This document shows, piece by piece, positions 35,178-45,034 of a stretch of 64,000 nt of DNA. Source of the stretch: Pyronema omphalodes (taxonomy: Eukaryota; Ascomycota; Pezizomycetes; Pezizales; Pyronemataceae); contig JAJJXM010000046.1 in assembly GCA_024516155.1 (NCBI GenBank), positions 186,001 through 250,000 of the forward strand. Reading direction: 5' to 3'. The position numbers and the translations under genes were made by a program. Position 1 is the first letter of the stretch. The number at the start of each line of letters is the position of its first letter. The notes under the pieces are model-generated. The model was given only the letters and a program-made list of their open reading frames with translations, was not told where the DNA came from and searched no databases.

Positions 35178-35491
35178 AAAAAGAGAAAAAAGAGAAAAAA
35201 GAGAAAAAAAGAGAAAAAGAGAAAAAAGAGAAAAAAGAGAAAAAAAAAGAGAAAAAAGAGAAAAAAGAGAAAAAAGAGAAAAAAGAGAAAAAAGAGAAAA
35301 AAAGAGAAAAAGAGAAAAGAGAAAAAGAGAAAAAAGAGAAAAAGAGAAAAAGAGAAAAAAGAGAAAAAAGAGAAAAAGAGAAAAAAGAGAAAAAGAGAAA
35401 AAAGAGAAAAAAGAGAAAAAAGAGAAAAAAGAGAAAAGAGAAAAAAGAGAAAAAGAGAAAAAAGAGAAAAAAGAGAAAAAAGAGAAAAAAA
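35178..35491 (+). repeat. 314-base uninterrupted homopurine tract (GAGAAAAA repeats)
   Basis: Every base in this interval is A or G on the plus strand, arranged as variable GAGAAAAA/GAGAAAAAA units. Flanks from about 34990 to 35550 are also strongly purine. The minus-strand Phe/Leu/Ser ORFs across it are an artefact of the repeat. Confidence 0.95.
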
Positions 35492-36481
35492 TGAAAAAAG
35501 CTGAAAAAAATGAAAAAGCTGAAAAAAAAAAAATGAAAAAAAAAATGACAAAAAGTTGTTGACATCGACAGAATCATGGACATATCCCATCCCACCACAT
35601 CGGATGACGTCTTCCTCCTGTCATCCACATCGGGTCTTCGGATCTTCTGCCTGTCATCGCCCCAATGCTCCAATGAGCCTCATACATATGTCAGAAAATC
35701 TTCCCAAGTACCGGTACGGGGACTAAAACCGAGCCTCATGATCGTTTCGTGCATTTATATTTACCGGAGCAGCCTCATGACTTGATGTGTGTCTCTGTAG
35801 CGATCTCATCTTGACAGTACATAGGTCAGACATATCATACGCCTTGTCGCCTTGTAGATTGACTATGTATGCCTATGCATGCCTGCCTGCCTATGCTTGT
35901 GTCTAAGCTTAAGCTCCCTCTGAACCCTTTGACCCACCCCTCCCCCTCCCCTATCGATTTGCTTATCCTTATCCTTATCTGATCGAGCAAAGACACAACC
36001 CAACGCAACCCCACTCCACCCCACCACCTCCTCCCGCTGTTTGAACTTCGGCATGCTCAATTCTGTATCGATAATTCGTCGGTGGGGGTGGCGATATTAG
36101 TGGGAGGGTTTCGTGTCGGGTCAAACTTGTCGCGTAAAGTAGTTTGGTCTGGTTTGGTTTCTGAGAGCTATGTACTTACCAGGCTCCAACAAATCATGAT
36201 GATGCTGATGGTTGATTGGTGATTGGAAGGCGAAGGACTTCCGACGAATTGGAAGAGGAGGATTGTATGTAGTACTAGCTACATAGCGTTTGTTTGAAGT
36301 CGTGTTAAATGTGCATATGCTGGAGATGTCGAGAGTCGAGACACCGGACCTTCGAGCTATGTATTCCTTTGTCGCCAAAATGAAGCACTTCACGCTTCAC
36401 ATGACTTTCTTTCCTCTTTCCATCACATTATGTGACCTCTGATCTCCGATCTCTGATCATATCCTCCTCGCATCATAGTTC

Positions 36482-36582
36482 CATCGTCTTATCTGATCGT
36501 ATTCCCCCCAATGTTCCCCGTCATCTTATCTAATCGTATTCCTCCTAATGCCCCCATCATCTTATCTGATCCAGATCCCTCC
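36482..36582 (+). repeat. Tandem repeat, about 36 bases, three units
   Basis: Units start at 36482, 36520 and 36556, sharing TCATCTTATCTGATCGTATT and a C-rich tail. The third unit is partial. Confidence 0.8.
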
Positions 36583-37314
36583 AGGTTTAATCGAATCATC
36601 TGACCCCTCTCCCTTTATTTCCAAGCAAACTCATGATCCGAGCTCCTCTTCCGACCCGTCCATCAACATCCCCAAGCTCCCAAGCGAGGTATCCACAATT
36701 TCATGCACCTCCCTGGCAGGCAACGGAAAAACCTTGTTTGTTTCCCTGGGCTCCCCTGGCATATTCTCTGCTGCACTACGTCATATAAGCGAAATGACGA
36801 AGCTCCCCAAAGTCTTGAAGACCCCGCCACGTGGCGCTAGCTTTAAACAGTTAAAAGATGTGAAGAAATGCGATCATATGCCATAGAGTGTCTGAGTTGC
36901 TAAGCTGTAAAAGGAAGGGGGTTGAAAACGCGAGTCGACTCGTCGTCGAGGAGAGTGACTTTTTCGAGGACCGACTACGACTTATGGGTGTTTCGGGGGA
37001 ATTAATGGTTGGTGAACGGATTAGGTGGAGGAAAGGGACCTAAACGGGGTTGGATGGAGGAAGTCGACCTAAAGATGAATGAATAGGGTTAGATGGAGGA
37101 AGAGGATCTCAAATGGGGTTAGGACGCGTTGAACCTGGAAAGGATGTGTCGCTGTGCTTGTCGAGTTCCCAGGGAGGCTCCCAGCACGGCTCCCAGGGCT
37201 CTCCCAGCATCCCAGGAAGCCCCGAGCTCCCCGGGCATTCTCCGAATTTTGCCGTGGCTGGCGGGGTCCAATTGAGGCTTCGAAAGAGCAAATGCTGAAA
37301 AAAGACTGCAAAAT

Positions 37315-37540
37315 ATTAAATTCTTTAAGATCTCGTTAGGATGGGTGAATCACTGGTGTTAAATTCTTCGAGATCTCCAAAGAAGGGATGAATCACTTCA
37401 GTTAAAATCTCCGAATTTCGGCAGCAGGAATTTAATGCTAAATTTCCCCGTAGCTCTGGATGACGGATGAATCACCTATTTGCTAAATGTTGAATTTTTT
37501 GAGATCTCTACATGAGAGAGGAATCACTTATTCGGAGAAT
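37315..37540 (+). repeat. Degenerate tandem repeat with GATGAATCACT core
   Basis: Four diverged units each join a TTAAATTCTTNGAGATCT-like part to a GATGAATCACTT-like part (near 37346, 37387, 37465 and 37518). Spacing varies from about 40 to 78 bases. Confidence 0.7.
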
Positions 37541-38228
37541 GTCTCCTATCAGTAAAACACGTTTTGTTAGGCGGGATCCATAAATTTTCGGATCTAATAT
37601 ACAGGTTTCCCGTTGTGTCTTATCAGTGTACGCTCCTGTGGGCTTGATCTCCGTCAACCGATCGCAACCAGCAGTTGAATAATTGCAGGAGAGTGGCAGG
37701 CGGTGGCATACGTAGATAACACTTCAATAACATAGCCACAGTTGGGATTCGGCTGACGGTGACAGGAATGGATAACACTTGTGAATAAAGCTTTACTGTA
37801 GGATTGGGAGCCCTTATACTGTGGGCATCAGTACCCGCTGCTTTCAGCAATTAAAACTTCCCGACAACCTATACCGATTATATCTAGCTCTTTCACGCTT
37901 TGCTATTTTACAACGTCAAAAATATAGATTGATATATTTAATATTGGTCTGTTGTGTATTCTTGAAATCTGTTTTCTGTTGTATTTTTTTGTACTGCAAA
38001 GTTAAAAATATTTTTGCTGACAAATTTCCTATTGATTTGCTATTTTACAAGTTCCCACAGTTTCCTTTCATAATTGATTTCAGGTGTGACGCTGTCCTCA
38101 AATCAGCTTCACCCTGCAGCCTAACCATTGTCCGATGCTACCGTCGGTCACAGAAGACCGGCTGTATTTTGATTATTTTGGATGAAGCAAAATAAGGCAA
38201 CTTGAAGGGATCCGTTACTATTGCTACG

Positions 38229-38340
38229 CCAGTCGAATCCGTTCATATTGCCATCGGCCGTGGTCGAGTCCGTTGAAATAGTCATCATCACTCGAGTCCG
38301 TTTATATTGCCATCACTCGTCTAATCCATCAACATCGCCA
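38229..38340 (+). repeat. Degenerate tandem repeat with GTCCGTTTATATTGCCATC core
   Basis: About three units sharing CGAGTCCGTT and ATATTGCCATC, including copies near 38235, 38265 and 38293. Confidence 0.7.
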
Positions 38341-39517
38341 CCAGACAACCGAATTCCAATAACATCATAACATCATAACATCATAATATCATCGTCATCG
38401 TTATCGTCATAACTATCACCAGCTTCAGCTTCAGACTAGGGTTAACTCAAGCTCAGCTAGACAACTTTGTAAGCTACCCCATCACGGTTTAACCCCAACA
38501 ATCCTCCGGCATCATCCATCTCCCTGTCTGCCTGTCTGCTGCTCCCCCGCGTCACCCAACTTCTGACCTAAACTCTCCCTAACCCCCTCTCCCCAAGCAG
38601 CAGCAGTTAGGGACACAAGATCCAACACTCTCTTTCCTGATTCTGCACGACCTTGCTTTCTAATCACCTCCCACAACCCGGCAGCAGTCGTCATCGCAAC
38701 TGACAGACAGGTATACTCCCATCGCCTCAAAAACGCCCGGCATTATTCATTCATCTAACCCACCGACACGAAAAGCAGTCTTTTCAAAGCATCCGAAGCA
38801 GCACAGAGCTTCATCAGAAAGCTCGTTGAGAGCCCGGCACCCTTCGTTTTCGGAGACAGCTTCACACTACCGAGTTTCGTCCTTTCAGTCCCGTCGTCTC
38901 CGTCTCTACCGGGCCACCAGCAGCAGACTTTACACACATCCAGAATCACAGCTCTACAACGAGATCCGTCTCGCTGATCCATCGCCGACCGCGGAATAGT
39001 ATAATCGTTTTTTCATAATGCCGGTGCTAGATGTGGGTTTTCCCCTTTCTTTACTTCACTGCGTTGCGGCGTTGCGGCTTGTCTACGGGCTCTTCTTCTT
39101 GCTCCCATTCTGCACTCTCCACCACACTTTCTACAGTTGCACACCACCCGTGATAGGTGATAGTGGCCCGTGCGGGGTGCATCCAGCAAATTAATTATCC
39201 AAACAATTGGCGTTGCTGCCGGAAGATGTCATACCCAGATTCCCTTGTTCATTGTACATGCAGCTGTTTCCTGTTTCTGGTTGCTATCTCCTGTTTCCGC
39301 TGCTGCCCGTTGCTGTCGCTACCTGTCACTACCCATTATTCCAACTTCCAACTTCCACCTTCTACCTATCACCTCATGTCAAGCTATTCTCTTTTGGAAA
39401 ATACAAAGAAACCCCCTATTTATTGAGATCTGTACACAATCGATCGTCAAGTTACGAATATCATCGTACTAATGCCGCAATTTCAGAACCTTAAGAACTT
39501 TATCCGCCAGGCCAGGC

Positions 39518-41701
39518 ATGCTAACGACCCCCCCCGCTCAGCAACAGCAACAGCACCAACAACAACAACAGCAGCAGCAGCAATACCAACAACAACAGCA
39601 ACAACAACAACAACAACATCAGCATCAACAACAACAACAACAACAAAGACAGCAACAACAGCAGCATCAAAGACATGCATTTACAGACCCTCCTCCGGTA
39701 GTCCACGATCAAACTCCCAAGCAGAGACACGACCACAGTACCGCCGCTGGCAACAACAAGAACGTTGCCGCGAATGCAGCTGGCCAGGCCGTCCAAGCTC
39801 AGGCTCAACACCAGCATATGGAGGATGTAGTGTCGACCGGAATTGCCGGTACTGGTGTCAAGAGCACTCAAAAGAACATCGACCCGGAAAGCCTTGCTCG
39901 GATAATTGCCGAGGAAACAGCTGCTAGGGAGAGGTTACCAAAGTACCCTGGCTTAGACCGATGGGCACTATTATCAAAGATGGGAGATGGAGCTTTCTCA
40001 AATGTTTACAAAGCTCGAGACACGCATGGAGTCTACGGAGAAGTAGCGATTAAAGTGGTCAGGAAATACGAATTGAATGCGTCACAGGTGTGTATCAATC
40101 CGGGTTCTTTCCTTTGTCGTTGTTTTTGTTTTTCTTTGCTTGCTTTGGATTTTTTTTTTTTGTAATGTGCTATGTATGGGAACACTTTTAACATGGGCGG
40201 GATTGTTGTGTTAGGGTGACAAACACCTTCATCCGGATGTCAAAAGGGGAAATAAAGTAGTAGAGGTGCGCACAGACCTCTTTCGTTCTATGTTTTACAT
40301 TTGTTATCATGCCTAGGACTATGCTGATGCTGATTTGTCTAGCGCGCGAATATTTTGAAGGAGGTTTCTATCATGCGGAGACTCGACCATCCAAACATTG
40401 TAAAGCTTATAGACTTTATGGAGGAAAAGTCCTATTATTATCTAATCCTGGAGTTATGTCCAGGCGGAGAATTATTTCACCAAATAGTGCGGTTGACATA
40501 CTTCTCCGAGGACCTTTCCCGCCATGTTATAACGCAGGTAGCGCAAGCCTTGAAATACCTTCACGAGGAAAGGGGAATTGTCCATCGGTAGGTTGAGACC
40601 CCCGATTTGTCTACCTCGCTAATGTCTGGCAGTGACATCAAGCCAGAGAACCTTCTCTTCTACCCCATTCCATTTGTTCCCTCCAAAGAGCCGGCCAATG
40701 TCTCAGAACACGATGAAGATAAGGCCCCCGAGGGTGCATTCATGCCCGGCGTCGGCAGTGGCGGTATTGGTGTTATCAAGCTTGCCGATTTTGGTCTTTC
40801 CAAAGTCATTTGGGAAGACACAACCGTTACACCCTGTGGTACTGTTGGATACACCGCTCCGGAAATAGTTAAGGACGAGCGTTACTCCAAGTCAGTCGAC
40901 ATGTGGGCATTAGGCTGTGTTCTATACACACTGCTTTGCGGATTCCCACCGTTCTACGATGAATCTATTTCAGTTCTTACAGAGAAGGTTGCAAAGGGAC
41001 AGTACACTTTTCTTTCTCCGTGGTGGGATGACATTTCGAAATCGGCTCAGGATCTGGTCTCCCATCTTTTGACTGTCGATCCGAACCATCGTTATGATAT
41101 TAATCAGTTCCTTGAACACCCTTGGATCAAGAATACACAGGAGCCTACTCAACCTGCCAGAGACGCCCCACCGCTCGCTACCCCCGCAGTTGAGAAACTC
41201 GGATTCAGTCAAGGATGGGAGGAACAGGAAACTCCCGGACGTCGCATGGATTTCCGATCTCCCGGTGCTGTGTCATTGAGAGAGGTATTCGATGTTGGAT
41301 ACGCGGTTCACAGAATGGAGGAAGAAAACAAACGTCGAAAAGGCTGGACTGGAATGGGCAACCTAAACGAGGAGGACGAAATTGAGGAGCAGGATGAGGA
41401 AATGAGCGATCGGGATATGGCCAAGCTAGATAGTCAGTTAAGGAAGACTAGTATTTCAGCCGCTGAATCTGGACATACGATGGGTCAGAGTACTGGGATG
41501 GCACCTGCACCTGGTCTACCTCCTCCTGGGACTGCCGTGCCTCAGGGCGCAAGTGCTTATAGCACTCATGTTCAGAAACAGAGGGCCCCGCCAAAGAGCT
41601 CTACTTCTAAGAGACGGGGCCATGGTTTTGAGCTTAATATGGACAACGCGACATTGTTGGGAAGAAGGAAACGAGGTGGGGAGGAAGCAGTGGCTGGTTA
41701 G
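39518..41701 (+). CDS. Srk1/Rck2-type serine/threonine kinase (CaMK group)
   Basis: Kinases of this family are activated by the Hog1/Sty1 stress MAPK and act in stress response and translation control. Exons to 40087, 40215-40265, 40343-40587 and 40633-41701 splice in frame; from the ATG at 39518 they give 644 residues. Seen: a Gln-rich N-terminus, the Gly-loop GDGAFSNVY, VAIK (Lys179), HRDIKPEN (Asp290), ADFGLSK (Asp341), activation loop TPCGTVGYTAPE, and DMWALGCVLYTLLCGFPPFY. The roughly 50-residue gap between HRD and DFG, beginning LLFYPIPFVPSKEP, is the family hallmark. The C-terminal tail is acidic, then basic. The true start may be ATG 39018 (MPVLD) with a long intron: NLKNFIRQARHAND at 39487-39528 looks like the family N-terminus but is one base out of frame with the poly-Gln because of a C8 run. 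Confidence 0.93.
39541..39672 (+). repeat. CAG/CAA tract encoding poly-Gln
   Basis: Mixed CAA and CAG codons with a few CAC/CAT, inside the kinase coding sequence. The codon mixture shows it is not a pure trinucleotide expansion. Confidence 0.92.
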
Positions 41702-42639
41702 AACCCAGCTGACGTGCGGACGGAGGCCTCGCTTGAAGATAATGGTGGTAATAGTGATGAGGATAGTGATGACTTTGTGTTTATCAATAAGAAAGACATT
41801 CCTCGTTGAACACCGGTTGTCTGGAGGAGGAGGGAGTGGCAGTTGGCCTGGAAATGGCTCACTGACCTCAAGGATATCATTACTTAGATTGGTTTCTTTG
41901 TGTTTTCCTTGTGATGGTGTTTGTTTTTTCTTCATTTTATACCCATCTTGTTGCGTGGTGATACTCATCTCGTTTGTTATGAAAGTAGTAAATCTTGTCT
42001 GCTATCTGACGAAGAGATTTGCGTGATGAATTTTTTGTTGATGCTGAATGTGTTTTATGCTTTTGATAAGTTTCTGATGTGTTTTATCCGACTAAACGCT
42101 GGATTGATGAGTTTGTCATTGTGTCTACTGTAATCGAAGTACTTTGTTGTAGCATCTGAGGATTTTCGGTTCGTTGGTGCGTTGGTGATAATTGATAATT
42201 GATCTTTCTTTCTTTCTTTCTTTTTTTTTGTCTCTTTTTTGTCTCTTTTCGGTACAGGGTTATGAACTGTGGTGACGAGACAATGGCGGGTAATAAGGAT
42301 ACCATGGGAGGCGAGTGATAAAGATGATACAATACATGGTTAATGTTATTTTTGTATTCTCTTTTTTTTTTTTCCTGTCCCCCTTTACTTATAGGAAATG
42401 TTTATGGCGTATGTACGTATGTATTTCAATTACGTAATAGAAAATGGAAATTTGTGCAGATAGAAGGATAGGATACCTCCCGCTACCCCCGCTAACCCCG
42501 CTGAAATCGCTTATTTATTTTCTGACTTGCTTACGTCGTGCTCGGTTGTATGGTGCTCGGTTCTGTGCTGTTCGGTTCTATGGTGCTCGGTTCTGTGCTG
42601 CTCGGTTGTGATACATTTTGTGGTGCGTAGGTTATGGCG

Positions 42640-42795
42640 TGCGGGTTACGGGTTTCGGCTTGCGGGTTGCGGCGTGTAGGTTGCGGGTTGCGGTGGGATT
42701 TGGCGGTGGGATTCGGGTTGCGGCGTGTGGGTTGCGGGTTGTGTTGGCGGTGGGATGCGGCTTGCGGGTAGTGTTGGCGGTGGGATTCGCTTGGG
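42640..42795 (+). repeat. G/T-rich minisatellite (GTGGGTTGCGGGTTGCGGC-like)
   Basis: Imperfect units built of GCGGGTTGCGG, CGGTGGGATTC and GTGTTGGCGGTGGGAT. The plus strand is very C-poor. Confidence 0.85.
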
Positions 42796-43203
42796 GGTTG
42801 ATGTGTGTGTAAGTTTTGGATGTAAGCGATGATTTAGATCTTGAGGTCGAAGTCTTGAGGTCTTGAGGTCTTGAGGTGGATGGTATTTGTGGTATTTGTG
42901 GTATGTATGGTATGTATGGTATGTAATATGATAGGTTATAAGTTGTGATTTTTTTTCGTTTTCGGGTTTGTTTTGTTTTCGGTTTTGTTTTCGGGTTTGT
43001 TTTCTTTTCGGGTTTATTTTTTCTGTTCTTTTTGTCTGTTCTTCGTTTTTGTTTTCTTCGTTTTATCAGTATCAGTATCAATATACAGTATTGGTATGTA
43101 ATTTAAAGGTTTTCATATGTAATAAATAATTTTGGTATTTTCGATTTTTGTTGCAGGTTGCAGGTTGCGGGTTGTTGATTGTTGGTTGTGTCTAGCTATA
43201 TAT

Positions 43204-43313
43204 AATGGTAATGGTAATGGTAATGGTAATGGTAATGGTAATGGTAATGGTAATGGTAATGGTAATGGTAATGGTAATGGTAATGGTAATGGTAATGGTA
43301 ATGGTAATGGTAA
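43204..43313 (+). repeat. (AATGGT)18 hexamer microsatellite
   Basis: About 110 bases of near-perfect AATGGT units. The six-base unit keeps every frame open, so the Asn-Gly or Val-Met ORFs across it are not genes. Confidence 0.97.
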
Positions 43314-43323
43314 AGTTTTTTTT

Positions 43324-43369
43324 CCTGCATGGACTTTTTAGGCCTCAGTCAGCGTATGATTCAATATTC
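43324..43369 (-). repeat. Short dispersed element, copy 3 (inverted)
   Basis: The reverse complement reads ATTGAATCATACGCTGAC, TGAGGCCTAAAAAGTCCATG, CAGG, closely matching 34893-34937. It directly abuts the AATGGT array. Confidence 0.8.
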
Positions 43370-45034
43370 AATACTAATAATAATAATGGTAATGCTGGAT
43401 TAAGAAGAGGTGGAGATAGATATTTTTGGTATGTGGGTGATGATGATTGTGATGGTGAGAATTGATGATTAATGGTTGTTGCATGAGTGTATGTCACTGT
43501 AATGTAAATCTACCCCGCAGTATATCGGCATGTCAGCACATCAGTGTAATCTTATCAGCTTATCTTATCGGCACAACTTATCAGAAGATGGATCTGTTGA
43601 TCGCTTACTTGGGAAGTGCTTCTTGTTCTTTTACATAGCTTTTGCTTATGATCGGCTTTGGGTTTTGTTGGAAGGTACTTGGATAGCCATGTCACCTGAG
43701 GTGGAGACAAGTATAGGACGCTTTAGCCGTTCCATGTGTATATGTTGTTGCTCTCTGTTCGCTCTATTGATCAATGCATTTGTCTTCTCCACTTCCACAT
43801 TCTTCCTCGCGCCGCTCAGTTCAACAAGTTTCTAAATTCCGGATTTGATTACTTGCTTCCTTCGAGAAGACATTATTTTCCTTTAAATACACCCGCTTTT
43901 GGTTGCCGATTACCGGAGAATACTTTATTTGGTTGAGGATTTTGAATTCTGGATTTGTTTGCTTGAATCTACGAATTTGCGATCCCACGATTCCACGATT
44001 CTGCCCTTCTACGATTCCGCTATCCTTTCTGCCTCTTTTTACGCCTCCTCTTCTGCCTCCTCTTCTGCCTGGATCGCCTATTGCCTCGATCGCCTTTTCT
44101 TTCGTCGTCGTCGCCGTCGTCGTCTTTTATTCGCAGCCATCGACTCGACAGCATCGCCAGCACCGCCAACGCATCCAACGCAGCAAGCAGCAGCGGAAAA
44201 AACCTCCCCCCCTTCCCCCTCCCCAGCCTCACCCTCCCCCTCTGCCTTCCCCAGGCCAAATCAAAACGCCGAAAAAACCGAACTGTCGCTATGTATGGTG
44301 CTGTATATGGTGTCCTACTAAACTAGGAAAATCTACTCAGCACCATACCACACCATACTTCACAACTTGTACCTACCGTATGGTACATAGCTTTCTTTCA
44401 TTCATTTCTTATGTACTGCATGCGTCTGCGCCCCTAAATTAAACCATTTCACACAGATCAAATCGAGGGTTGTGGTGGTGGCGGTGGTGGTTTATCACCG
44501 GTTTACCTTTTACCTTTTTACCTTTCACCTTCCTTGCAACGTACCTACTTTTACATACATACAAAGTTACAACCAACTGACAAAGCAACAAACAAACAAA
44601 CAAACCGACCCGATCGCGTGCGATCCATCGTACATACCTCATCCGTTTATCGATATCGCTTATATCACATCATATTATATCGAGTCCTCGTCCGTCGCCT
44701 TGCAAGGGTCGATCTATCTCCAACCTCGCCGAACATATCCGCTTACCGTACATACCAAATACCGAGTCTCCCCCGCCGGCCTTCGCAAGTCTCCGCAAGT
44801 CTCCGCTTCACCTCGCTTCATTCCGCTTCGCTTGCAAGTCTTCGCCAAATTCCGCCAAACCTCGCCAGACTTCGCTAAACTCCACTTCGCTTCGCTAAAC
44901 TTCACCTCCCGCACCGCCTCGCCTCGCCGCACCACCACCACCCATCCACCAACCGACCCATCGCCGCGCCATCACCATCACCACCCACACATCGCCGTCG
45001 CAGCTCACAATCCCGTCGTCCCGCCGTCCCCGCC

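Larger units (their letters stand above)
31165..39017. other. Longest gene-free stretch, with decayed repeats
   Basis: No supported gene in about 7.8 kb. It contains one copy of a roughly 250-base dispersed repeat, two copies of a 45-base dispersed element, a 314-base purine tract and three degenerate tandem arrays (36482, 37315, 38229). An ORF at 36548-36886 starts inside one of those arrays. Minus-strand ORFs at 38512-38730 and 38755-38982 have somewhat gene-like composition but no consistent splice between them. The end of the stretch probably includes the kinase promoter and leader. Confidence 0.6.
41702..45034. other. Repeat-rich spacer
   Basis: It begins with the kinase 3' UTR. It then has G/T-rich minisatellites (42640-42795), TTTTCGGGTTTG repeats near 42955-43015, the AATGGT array, the inverted copy of the short dispersed element, and a C-rich stretch from about 44000 that is probably the leader of the next gene. 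ORFs up to 191 residues here are Ser/Pro-rich frames in that leader. Confidence 0.55.

Noticed and set aside
35075..35673. Minus-strand ORFs of 171 and 188 residues, Phe/Leu/Ser-rich
   Set aside because: They are translations of the GAGAAAAA purine tract and have no independent coding signal.
36548..36886. 112-codon ORF
   Set aside because: Its start lies inside a tandem repeat and it has no homology-like motif; chance ORF is more likely.
38512..38982. Two minus-strand ORFs that might be exons of one gene
   Set aside because: I could not find a donor and acceptor that keep both frames open; the region is equally well a kinase promoter or leader.
43132..43465. Asn-Gly and Val-Met repeat ORFs
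   Set aside because: A six-base repeat stays open in several frames; they are translations of the AATGGT array.
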